This document shows positions 54,801 to 64,000 of a stretch of DNA of 64,000 bases, piece after piece. Positions within the stretch are counted from its first letter, which is position 1, and each line of letters starts with the position of its first letter. A program made the position numbers and the translations under genes. A model generated the notes under the pieces. The model was not told the DNA's origin, did no database searches, and worked only from the letters and a program-made list of their open reading frames with translations. This DNA comes from Linnemannia elongata (Eukaryota; Mortierellomycota; Mortierellomycetes; Mortierellales; Mortierellaceae), in NCBI GenBank assembly GCA_036320915.1, contig JAXBDG010000005.1, forward strand, positions 868,001 through 932,000. Direction: 5' to 3'.

Positions 54801-55554
54801 TGAGCTGCTGGCCAAGAAGCGTGCCAGCGATCGCGCATCCAAGGAGTTGGAACAGAGGTTGTCGTTCGAGAAGGCAGAGGCTGCAGCATTGGCGGCCAAG
54901 AACCGTGCCGACGCCCTGTTGGCCGAGACCAGACGTGCTACTGAGCGATCCGCCAAGGACGTTGCCGACTCTACCGTCTACTCCACTACCACAACTCCTT
55001 CCTCCTCATCCTCTAGCTCTGGATGGAGCTGGCCATGGTCGTCCAAGTCTCACGGCACCGAGGTCTTAACCGAGAAGGTGTCAACCAAGGCAACCAAGCA
55101 AACTCACGACCACGAGGGCGGCGAGGGCGGCTTCGACAGCACCCCACACCTCTTGGAGCACATTGTCGAGGACATCAAGCAGACCAAAGACGACATCTCT
55201 GACGGCCTCCACCACTTGAAGGACTCTGTCCTCAGTGGCATCCCCAAGTCCAGCGTCAACACCAAGGAGTCCGTCAAGGAGACTCCCTTCACGTATTCTT
55301 CTTCGTCCTCTCCAGTCGCCAAGGAAGCCAAGTCAAATGTCGAAAAGACTGCTAAGGACGCCCAGGGTTGGTGGAGTTATAGGACCAAGGATGCCGAACG
55401 CAAGGCCCGTGGGCTGGAGTCAGAGTTACACTCGGGTCTGAATAAGGCTGGCGAGAAGTTGAAGGAGATGGGTCAGGAGGCTGAAGAGACTGATACCGAG
55501 TTCTGGCAGAAGAGGGCTCAACAGGAGCGTCGCGAGTCTGGACGTGCCATGTAG
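51121..55554 (+). CDS. MICOS (Mic26/27, apolipoprotein-O type) protein with giant LEA-like tail
   Basis: Four exons (51121-51141, 51238-51321, 51408-51624, 51896-55554) close to 1,326 residues. Exon 1 gives MVAPLLR, joined to PMSIAVATSLVSGG. At about residues 86-140 lies an apolipoprotein-O/Mic26-Mic27 segment. It consists of ELLPGLLYVALAGLSGSLVA, ARQRNILFRMFS and PLAFAAAAGAYVLPNTTHAI, two membrane helices around a basic turn. This is typical of cristae-junction MICOS subunits in the mitochondrial inner membrane. The rest is unusual. Residues 150-310 are charged with Ser runs. Residues 310-545 are tandem amphipathic repeats (HWKDEKYSEAEGKLRDA, then KAKEVSKDAKHWWDK and VEEKLQEVGDKAKEVAG), resembling group-3 LEA proteins. 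Residues about 810-1130 form an Ala/Glu/Lys/Arg-rich long helix. Known Mic26/27 proteins are about 200-270 residues. A role in membrane shaping or desiccation tolerance is inference. Confidence 0.85.
51647..51882. repeat. Two long poly(T) runs in MICOS-type intron 3
   Basis: T32 (51647-51678) and T38 (51845-51882) flank a T-rich middle in the 271-base third intron. The second run ends 12 bases before the acceptor AG, acting as an extreme polypyrimidine tract. Confidence 0.95.
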
Positions 55555-55672
55555 ATTGTAATCGTAGTGCCACCATTTTGTTCATCATTTGGGATAAAAA
55601 TTTGTTTGTATTTATTCAGATTCATATTCTTGCTCGCTTCCGCTAACAGATACAGCCAATGTCAATGACATT

Positions 55673-58372
55673 TTAATTCGTCTTGAGGTTGGATCGGATG
55701 GCCTGAACACCAAAATCATTCTCCAACTGTGCGCTCAGATCAACAATCTCGTCCGCCCGCTTCGCCAAACCATTGACACCACCCGCAGAGTTGAACCCGA
55801 TCGCATCGCCAAGACGCGACAACCAGCTGCGCTTGACACCAAACTCCCTCCTACGAACATCGAGCTCAGCCTCAGTAGGGAGACTGTCCAAAATCAACCC
55901 TACAACCGTCCTCAACGCGAGGTAGGCGTGCTCCGAGACCAAAAGCGTGAAAAGAAGCATGCCGAGTCCCAAACGAGGTCCATGGCTGTCAGCAGAATCG
56001 ATAGTGCCATGGAACAAGTAAAGGATCGAAGCGTTGGTCAAAGACGAGAACCAGGCAAGATGCTGGAGGTTATCCAACCATGGTCCAATGGTGTCGGTGC
56101 GGGAGGGGATAGGACGGCGGGCGTTGTAACTGATCTTGGCAGCGTCTGACCTCAACTCAACCCAGTTGTTGATAAACGCGCACAGACCTGTCAATGGCCA
56201 AATAACACTGAACAACGACACGTATCCAAACTAGAGATAAAGTGAACGAATGGTAAGCAATTGGAGGGTGAGTGCAAAGCCATGATAAAGTCAGCAACCA
56301 CTCTGTGACCAAGGACGTTTTCCGTACCTGCAAAACCATCTCAGCATAGTCCTCATTGACGTCGTACTCGGGCAAGTCAGCCTGCTTCTGGACACGCTTC
56401 AAAAACTTCTTGGCGTCCTCCGAATCCTCGAGAACAGTCAAGGAGCCATCTTCATGTGTATCGCGATGCAACTTTTCTGCCACCTCCTTCTGGATCTTGA
56501 CAGCCTGGACCTTGGCACGTCTAGTCAACCAAGGAACAATGGTCTCGGTTGCAAAGCTGATGGCCTGAGTCGTGATCATAAAGGCCTTCAGCCGGTTCTG
56601 GAGCATGTGAGGGTCGATTGTGGCCGAAGAGAAGGAAAGTCCATAAGCCTGGAAGGTTGAGATGACTTGAGGACCGTAGGGGATATAGACGTAGGCGGTC
56701 AACAGGATCGACATGTAGCTGGTCAGGGCATTAAAGATGAACACCTTTTGCATAAGGTGGTACTCGTGGCTGCCACGAGTCTCGTAGTTCTCGTACTCGG
56801 TCAAACGGTACGAAACAGACTTGCAGATAGCTGCAACGTTAGGGATAGCAAGAGAATACAGGACCATAGGCGCGTATATCTACAAAGATTGGATAAAAGG
56901 CGTTAATGACCCAGACGGAGAAGTAACAGCATTTCAAATATGTCGACAGCCACAGGAACAACACAAACAAAAACAACGTACCAGATACTCCTTCAAGTAG
57001 CCGTCGTAGTAGATGGTCAAGAAGACCTCAATTCCAAAGACAGCGCTGATCACGGTAGTCAAAGCAAGGGCGCCTCCGAGGACAATGGGGATACCGAGCA
57101 TCTTGCGGGTCCATCGCTTCCAGGGAGAAAAGAAAGGGACCATCTCTCCAGTGACGGGATCTGCTGCCATGGTTCCCTTGAACGAGGGTCGTCTCTGCTC
57201 AGTCTTGGAGACATTTTGGACCTTCCACAAGAGCGCCAATTCCTTTTCGCGACGTTTCCAGGTCTCGGTGAAGAAGGCGGCCCAGATGATGACAAAGACT
57301 CCGTAGAAGATTGAGAAGGAGGATCCGAAGAAGTGGACGAAGACACCGAGAGCGGTGGGGGCAGCGAGCCATTGGAAGTAGTACTGGAGGAACTCAAAGT
57401 AATAGGCGACCTTTTCTCCAAAGTGATCCCGGACGCGCGACAGATCCTGCTCGTTCACAATGACCTTCTTCGACCATGCCTTGAGCCATGACTGTTCATT
57501 GTAAGAGTTGTAAAGGTGGTCAGATATTTATATCAATGGTGACGTGAGTCTGGCTCAATCCAAAGAAACAGACTGGGGGATCTCCAAAGGTCCAAAAAAA
57601 GAAAAAATCTGAGGTAACACATCGTCATTCTCCCGTCAATTATGTCCCCGCTTGGTTTCCTGCAATCGTACCTTGTTGAAGGTCTTGTCGTGCAAGGGTA
57701 GGATGCTATCGACATAATCGTGATGGCTAGGATGGATGCCAGCGCCTCCCTCGCTGTGCATATTGGTGATAAGGTCCGAGATCAAGCGAAGGCGATCCGA
57801 CTCTGTGAGTTGATCCAGCGACTGGTCGCGCTCCTTTGCTGGCTGAAGTAACTGCTCTGTCTCGCTCGTATCGGCGACTTTGACTCCTACCAGCCAGTCA
57901 TTGATGCTATTACAAGGAAAAACAAAAGGAATCCACGTCAATCAAAACTAGTTCAGTTTCCTCTGGTATAGGATCATCGACATAATCTATCGCAAGGCGT
58001 GAGAAAAGAAAAAGCGCATGCTTCGCTTTACCTGGCACGAGTGGCCTCGCGTTTAAGAACTGCCCACGGGCAGAGGATAAAGATGAGGAGAGTGTCGCTT
58101 CCACTGGGCCGAGTCTCATACTGAAGTCCAACGCGTGTAAGGTTGGTCAGCACTTCCTGGTAGGCAGCAAGGGTCTTTTGCTCGTACTCTGGTTTAGAGA
58201 CAGTGGCTTCTTTGAGGGTAGGTTGCTTGTACTTGAAGACGAGGACAAGGTCTGCGTAGACGTCGAGGGACCTGGAGTTGGTTTGCTTGTACAGGTCCTC
58301 GGAGATGTCCTTGTCGTTCTTGACGTCCTGGACGGTGGACGAGTAGATGTCGAAGAATCGGAAGGTGGCCAT
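55673..58372 (-). CDS. TMEM16/anoctamin-family lipid scramblase or channel
   Basis: Multi-exon gene starting MATFRFFDIYSSTVQDVKND at 58372, stop at 55673. The N-terminal cytosolic domain is followed by the family block FGEKVAYYFEFLQYYFQWLA and many membrane helices, including VLGGALALTTVISAVFGIEV, NALTSYMSILLTAYVYIPYG, SLFSVIWPLTGLCAFINN and GMLLFTLLVSEHAYLAL. Acidic residues expected at the calcium sites are present: DYAEM, INNWVELRSDA and FATETIVPW. Fungal relatives such as nhTMEM16 and afTMEM16 are Ca2+-activated lipid scramblases, and yeast Ist2 is an ER-plasma membrane tether, so scrambling is the likely activity. The second exon (SINDWLVGVKVADTSE) joins the first at AG/C. The gene is convergent with the MICOS-type gene, 118 bases between stops. 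Confidence 0.93.
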
Positions 58373-58906
58373 GGTTGGTCTCCCTCTTTGTTTCTGGTTG
58401 TTGTTTGTTGGTTGAGTTCCTTTGTGCTTGAGTCCTTGTGGAGGGTGAGAGTGAATGACAGTGTTCCAACGACAGGTAATGAATGAGTAGTGAAAAAGGT
58501 TGGAATGGGAGCAAAAAAGAAGAAAGAGAGAAAGAGAGACAGACAGACAGACAAAGAAAAAGAAAAAGTAAAAGAAGTCAAAGAAGTTCTGTTTTTCAAG
58601 CAGACGGGAAAGGGAAGAGTGGGAAAGGAGGGATGGTTGGATAAGCAGAGCGATCATACATCACACAGCGGGAGAGGGAGCAGCAAATCCCATGTTGGGC
58701 GCATAACGCATATGAGCACACATTTTACAAACAAGCGCGTTTTTTTCGTTATTGTTTTTTATTCCATGAATAGCAACAACACGCGCGCGTATGTGTCCAT
58801 GATAGCCAAAAAATGACCAAATAAACGGTGGATAAAACATAAGAGTGAATCGAACTGGAGTAGATGGAAACACTCAAAAAAAAGTTTGCTCAGGTACAGG
58901 ATGTCC
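58373..58906. other. Intergenic between TMEM16 and SYLF genes
   Basis: A 534-base spacer on the minus-strand side of both genes. It holds a CT-rich leader of the TMEM16 gene near 58500-58600 (GA-rich as written) with short GACA repeats near 58538-58553. No exon was found. Confidence 0.5.
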
Positions 58907-61317
58907 CTAAAGCTCGCGGCTGAGTCCCTTCTCGATCACAGTGTAAAGCTCCAGGGCCTCGGGAGGCTGGGGCATGGTGCGAAGAATCTCGGCGGCAGAG
59001 ATGGCGCGTCCGTAGAATGCAGCATTGGCCTCCTTGCGCTCCAACAGCACAGTGCCCTCGAATGAGACTCCGGCAAAGAGACCCTTGGACTTCGTGTACG
59101 AGTAGATCGATGACGTGCTCGTGGTCTGGGTGTTGGCAGACATTCCAACCTCACCACCGACACCGACAGGGCCAGCACTGACAGACAATCCACCACCGAG
59201 GGTCACACTGCCGCCTTGGACAAAGGTTGTCTCGACAGCCTCGTCCGTCATGAGGACTAGGACAATGTCGGTGATATCAGCTCCAGCCAACGCACCAAAG
59301 CCAACGCCTCCTGTGGCAATGAAGCTGGGTGCAGACCATTGGTTATCCTGGTTCCTGACAACGACCACACCACTGCCTCCACGCGCGCTAACAATAAAGC
59401 CCTATTATAAACATGTTCAGAAGTACATTGTCGGCAGGGTATGGATCAGCCGTCATTCGCAAGGTGGTGGATGTACCGTCAAATCGGATAAGAGAAAACA
59501 CGAAAAGGGGATTTGCTTGTAAACATGACTCGCGTTCCTCTCGTGTATCTCATATGCAGGGCGTGAAAACATATTGATAAAAGTCATCCCTGTTCCTCTC
59601 TTGTGTGCATGATGTTATTGTGTAGATGGTGTATGCTCTTCAGGTTCTGTCTCTTTTTGTCTGGATGGTTTGGACTATGGCCGTAGAGGTACATTGCGGC
59701 ACAAATAGAAAAATAATACGCCACTGTCACCGCCACCAAACCACACGCCGTTTATCATTGAGCTCAAACATTAACACCATCTGTTGTAAATAAATCGAAA
59801 AAACACCCCTACATGTCATGGTACGACCGACAGAAAACACCCTCTGCTCCCTCTCCTTTAAGAATAGTAACTTACGGCTTTGACGACGGTGTAGATAGCC
59901 AGACCACGGGCTTTGCGAAGGATCTCAGGAGGGATGATGTTGTCGAATCCGGCCTCGTTCTCGTCCTTATCGACAAACCCGCTGAGGAGGTGAGCGGCCT
60001 TCTTCAGGTCTTCGGTGGCATTGGTATCGGGGAGAGGGGAGGAGATGTTGGCATTCTTTGCGGACTCTTGCATTTGGCGGGTGGCGACGGTGGCAGTCTC
60101 CTGGAAACGCTTTCCAGCCTCGGTAGCCTTCTTGCCGACCTCTATTGAAACGTTGATTATAGAGTTGTTAATGTACTTTATCAATAAATGACAAGGGGGG
60201 AGGAGGGCAAGCACGCTGCTTGTTCCCCGGTGCGTAAAAGGGAAAGAAGGGGAAGAGAGGAATGATAGATGATATCCGATCCGTCAAGGGCGAGAACAAC
60301 GGCGAAAGAGTAAGAGAAAGAGAAAAGAAAAAGGTTCGGCTGTGCACACACCAATATTGTAAAATGAGAGTCGAGAGAGCGGGAGAGAGAAAAAGGGGGC
60401 GGATATATGATTGTCGACACAGACATCAACAAACAAAGAAAACAACAACCTACGACCCGCAACAGTCAGTCAGCCAGCCATAAGAGTAGAACCCTCGGTT
60501 CTAAATATAAGACTAGCCCTTGGTCTTCTTTTGCTGCATCCCGCCCATTGCCATTGCCATTACCCTCTCCCTTTCTCTCTCTCTGTCTCTTCTGCGATCA
60601 ACAAGGTTTCTTTTCATTGATTCACTTACATCTCCATCAACCAATCTCTCCTTTTGTTCTTTTCTTCTTTTCTTTTTTCCTTGTATATCCTCAGTTCGTT
60701 TTCTTTCTCTCTTTTCTTGACCGAAAAGCTTATTATCCCCCCCCCACCCCTCTCTCTTCTTCGTCGCTTTGGCTCTCCAACAACGAACAACGAACAACGA
60801 ACGACGACAAGGACAAAGCAACAAAACAATCCGTGCTTCGCTCACTCCTCCTTCGCCTTTGCGCTCCTTCTTCAGCCCTGTCCCTAATCCACACACCTAT
60901 ACTTACACAACTCCCCCTTCAACTGGTCACCGTACCATCCCTTTCTTTCCACTGCCTGTTGTCCCTTCATTAATACATCTCGCCCTCAACCTTCTTCTTT
61001 CCCTTTGCCATATCCTCGCCTCCTCTCCCTCGGACCACCCTTTGCCTTCTTTTCTTCCCTCTTCCCCTCTCTTCCCTATTTGCATTGCCACCTCCAACCC
61101 TGCCTCTCTCTTTCGCTCTGTAACAACACATAATCGTCATCGCGCACACGTCAGGTATGTTTCTTTTTTTCCCCTCTTTTCTCCCGCGTAGTTCATTCCC
61201 TCATAGTTGGTAATTCTGCCGAGGCTTCCTCTTTTAGTTCCATGAGCAAGAGTGTGGGAGATTTTTTTTTGTGAAAGTACCCTGGGCGGCGAGTTTGAAC
61301 TTGTCCATGAATGACAT
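58907..61317 (-). CDS. SYLF-domain (Ysc84/SH3YL1-type) protein
   Basis: Three exons (61281-61317, 59876-60141, 58907-59401) close exactly to 265 residues. SYLF proteins bind phosphoinositides and actin; yeast Ysc84/Lsb3 act at cortical actin patches in endocytosis. The N-terminus MSFMDKFKLAAQEVGKKATE is an amphipathic helix, expected for this lipid-binding domain. The body shows GFVDKDENEAGFDNIIPPEI, RKARGLAIYTVVKAGFIVSA, RGGSGVVVVRNQDNQWSAPS, then FGALAGADITDIVLVL and SKSKGLFAGVSFEGTVLLER, all family hallmarks. No SH3 domain follows, unlike Ysc84. The first intron is about 1.14 kb and contains CT-rich plus-strand sequence that looks like the leader of the neighbouring gene. Confidence 0.92.
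60520..61152 (+). promoter_or_regulatory. CT-rich leader-like segment antisense to SYLF intron 1
   Basis: A long pyrimidine-rich plus-strand segment like the 5' leaders of other genes here, ending in CAG/GTATGT, a good donor at 61153. A matching acceptor (CCCTAGTTTCAG, ending 62362) lies before the CT-rich leader of the 62811 gene. It may be an untranslated first exon of that gene. Inference only. Confidence 0.35.
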
Positions 61318-61521
61318 TGTGTTGTTGCTTTTGTTGGTGTTTGGTGGTGGTGTTTGTTGTTGTTGTTGCTGTTGTTATTGTTGTTTGTGCGGGATGTGCG
61401 CGTGAGTGAAGAAGGAAGAAAGGGTGGCGATGAGGGGGGTGAGGGAGAAAAGTGAGCAACAACAACCAGAAAATATTTTCTGAAAAATGAGCGCAAGGGG
61501 CGAGTGAGAGGAAGGTTGGAC

Positions 61522-61550
<29 letters not shown>
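61522..61550. repeat. A29 tract
   Basis: An uninterrupted run of 29 A about 205 bases upstream of the SYLF start codon. A second A11 run begins at 61583. Confidence 0.95.
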
Positions 61551-61555
<5 letters not shown>

Positions 61556-62059
61556 CTGCCAGTCGCAGTGTGCTTGTTGCAGAAAAAAAAAAAGGACGAT
61601 GATGTGTAAGAAAAGAGAAGGAAAAGAAGAAGAAGACGACATCACCATCCTTCCTTGCTGTCCTTGTGGTATGCCAAGAAAGAACGAGAAGGGCAAGCAT
61701 GCCCGCCAACCCCTATATTATCGGCCCATATGGCTGACTTCGCAGCATATACATATATTTGTGAGTGAGGGTGCATGTGCACGAGGCAATAAGAAAAAGA
61801 GGCATACTTACATATATGGTGTATGATGGCTGTTCGTGCGTGGGCGGCATAACCCCTCTTTTTTATTATCTTCTGTTGGAAACCATGGTTGCATGGTAAC
61901 AGTGGCAGTAGCAGTATCAAGCACACAATTCTTCCCTACATTTCAGCCCTCTCGCTCCCGTACTCTTGTACTCCCTGGCACAGCCGAATAGCACATCCAT
62001 TTTTAACACACAGTCTGTCTGTCTGAGTTTCTTTTTCAGCAGGGCTGAAGGGGGCGATC

Positions 62060-62060
<1 letters not shown>

Positions 62061-62103
<43 letters not shown>

Positions 62104-62157
62104 ACACACACTCACAAGCAGAAAGAGATAAAGAGAGAGAGAGAGAGAGAGAGAGAG
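62061..62157. repeat. (TGA)13 and (GA)n microsatellites
   Basis: About 13 TGA units (62061-62100) followed at 62132-62157 by about 13 GA units, in the promoter region of the secreted-protein gene. Confidence 0.9.
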
Positions 62158-62810
62158 TGAGTGAGAGAAAGAAAGAGAGTCTGGCGCCGCGTTCCTTGTA
62201 AATATCTATTGATAGCGTCGTCTTCCTTTTCATCGAAGGATGGTTCCATTGGAGGATGGACACGGTTCTTCATTTTATGCTATCGTTCTGATTTGGATTG
62301 ATATGGATATGGTGATGGGTGATCAGTGAGTGACTGATCCATATGTCTTTCCCTAGTTTCAGGCACCATCAATGCCTTCCTTCTCCTCTTTCCTCTCCCT
62401 TCCTTGACCTCTTCCTTTTCTCTTCTCTTCTCTCCTCTCTTTCTTTTCGCTTTCTTCGCTCCCCTGCCGCTACCAGCCCAAAAGAAACAAACCTTCTTTT
62501 CTTTCACCTCTCCTCCTTCCTCTCCGAAAAAGTCGACTATCAGTCGCCTTGTCTTCACCCAGTGCAAACACAGCCTCACTTCTTCTTTCTGCCCCTCCAC
62601 TCTTCTCCACTCGCATCACTCATCCTCTCTCCTCATTTCTCTTTTCTTTTCTCACCTCCTTGCCATTCACTCTCAATCGCATAAAAACAACAAAGATCAA
62701 AAATCACTCATCGCAATCACTTTCAACTCCAGACCATATCGACATAGCCCATTTTCATTCTTGGTCGATAAGAACCGCACACACGCCTACACATACACAC
62801 CCTTCCCGCA

Positions 62811-64000
62811 ATGCTGCTTCCAAGGATGGGCACAAGCCAGTCAGCCAAGCATATCTGCCTGCTCCTGTCCGTCGTATCAACCTTGGTCATGTCAGTGTCC
62901 GCCGCTCCCGGAGATGCCCTCACTTTGAAGCAAAATACGTTCACAACATGCGCGAGCGCAACGGGCGCATGGACAGTTGGCGTCGATCTTACTGGCCGCT
63001 TTACGTTTGTCAACAGCGACGGAACTGTGATTCCTGTAAACGATGGTCGCACGTTTGGAACCGGGTACACAGGAGGTCATTGTCTCGAATCCAGCGGTTC
63101 ACTCTACTTTATATCCGATTACGCCACAGGAAATCTCACCAAAAAAAACGGAGTTTACGACTGGGACGACGATTCCTTCCCACCAGCAGGTGCAGGAGGC
63201 AGGAACGGAAATCCTATTGTTCAAAAAGACTTTACAAAAGCAACAACTGCCATCGGAATGAGACAAGGAATTGTCACCTTTATTGCCGTCACCGACAAGA
63301 ACATTACTCTATGGAATCCCGGCGCACAATCTCACACCGGCGTGGCCGATCTAACCGAGTAAGATTATTCTTTTCGTCCCCTATTACCCAACGCCTGGCC
63401 ATAAGGAAACGGACATCGTTCGCAAAGTACTAAGCATCCATCTTTTCTATCTAAATAATTAGTCTGACTAGAATCAGCAACGGCACCGCGCCTCTTAAAA
63501 AAACTGACATCATTGACATGGCTTTATCAGGAGACAACCTCTTTATCCACTACAATGGTGTTGGTCCATCAAATCCACGACTCGCCCTAGTCAACATTCC
63601 GTCAGGACGCAAGCAAGCCACACCCCCAATCTACGTCGGTCAAACTATGAAGCTTGTACCAGTATCAGGCGGTGGCGTAGCTCTAGTCAACATGGTGAGT
63701 TGTGGATGATATGAATCTTGTGCATATTTATGGTATTGACAATAACACATGTGTTAACGAAACCAATGCATGCTTCCCTTCTTTGCTGTGTTAGCAAAGT
63801 CCCCCCGGTACTGCCTCAGTGACATATTATAGCGACAGCCTGACAGCCTCTCGTCAAGCCAATTACAAACTCTCGAGCAATGGTCCCATCCCCGACGAAC
63901 TATTTATTCTGGATCAGAGTGGTATTCACGTTGTCACCGGAGGGGGTCTTATGCCTCCACTTTCATCGGGAGATGGCGGCTGGCAAACAGTTGCACCTGG
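62811..64000 (+). CDS. Secreted protein, 5' part only, function unknown
   Basis: The gene runs off the right edge. Exons seen are 62811-63358, 63473-63693 and 63795 onward, all joining in frame. A signal peptide covers about residues 1-32 (KHICLLLSVVSTLVMSVSA, cleavage near AAPGD). The mature part has repeated beta-type segments such as WTVGVDLTGRFTFVNSDG, GSLYFISDYATGNL and GDNLFIHYNGVG, separated by Gly/Asn/Pro turns. This suggests a beta-propeller-like ectodomain, as seen in many Mortierella-type secreted or membrane proteins. Cysteines lie near residues 46 and 86. I do not recognise a named family, and without the C-terminus I cannot tell whether a membrane helix follows. Confidence 0.75.

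Larger units (their letters stand above)
61318..62810. other. Divergent promoter region, SYLF and secreted-protein genes
   Basis: About 1.5 kb. It contains the A29 tract, a (GAT)n run and a (GA)n run listed separately, and a CT-rich leader from about 62340 to 62810 that runs into the ATG at 62811. No other coding exon was seen. Confidence 0.5.

Noticed and set aside
52316..55069. Long Arg-rich open frames overlapping the MICOS-type exon in other frames
   Set aside because: They are shadows of a GC-rich, Lys/Glu-rich repeat-coding exon read out of frame.

Overview
This window is a stretch of nuclear DNA from a filamentous fungus. Genes are split by many short GT-AG introns. 5' leaders are strongly CT-rich on the coding strand, AATAAA signals follow several stop codons, and intergenic DNA is rich in long poly(A/T) runs and microsatellites. 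The gene set includes a NELF-C/D homologue, WDR48, TMEM16, a MICOS subunit, GT61, a UPF0187/bestrophin protein and an F-box/LRR family. I infer an early-diverging fungus, most likely Mortierellomycotina (Mortierella and relatives). That placement rests on gene content and style, not on a database match.

Layout, left to right. 604-4371 (-) is a NELF-C/D (TH1) homologue. It shares a promoter region with a Ser-rich protein of unknown function carrying a possible PP1-docking motif (5365-7905, +). MCM6 (8098-11796, -) has a cluster of MCB/E2F-type elements upstream. Next come a small unknown protein (13968-14705, +), a DHHC palmitoyltransferase (14793-16853, -), a WDR48/UAF1-like protein (18256-23059, +) and a PQ-loop SLC66A2/Any1-like membrane protein (23227-24905, -). 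At 25.4-29.3 kb an intact F-box/LRR gene lies beside two decayed copies of itself. A GT61 glycosyltransferase (29649-32572, -) is divergent from phosphoglucomutase (33234-36679, +); three of the seven phosphoglucomutase introns are GC-AG. A bestrophin-like channel follows at 39087-41688 (+).

From 42.0 to 48.2 kb on the minus strand lies a tandem array of three single-pass membrane proteins. They share a weak ectodomain pattern (a Cys, an aromatic-Asp-Cys core, then a WVG/YTG element) but have very different stalks and tails. I do not recognise this family, and it is the best candidate here for something undescribed. After about 2.9 kb without genes, 51121-55554 (+) encodes a MICOS/apolipoprotein-O-type inner-membrane segment joined to about 1,190 residues of LEA-like amphipathic repeats and charged helix. 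It is convergent with a TMEM16/anoctamin gene (55673-58372, -). A SYLF/Ysc84 protein (58907-61317, -) and the 5' part of a secreted protein (62811-window end, +) close the window, apparently with interleaved 5' ends.

The genes do not form one pathway; they are ordinary housekeeping and membrane genes. Splice sites were assigned by reading frame, donor and acceptor motifs and family conservation. Where I checked that the spliced frame closes exactly (phosphoglucomutase, bestrophin, WDR48, MICOS, SYLF, first tandem membrane protein), the entry gives the protein length.
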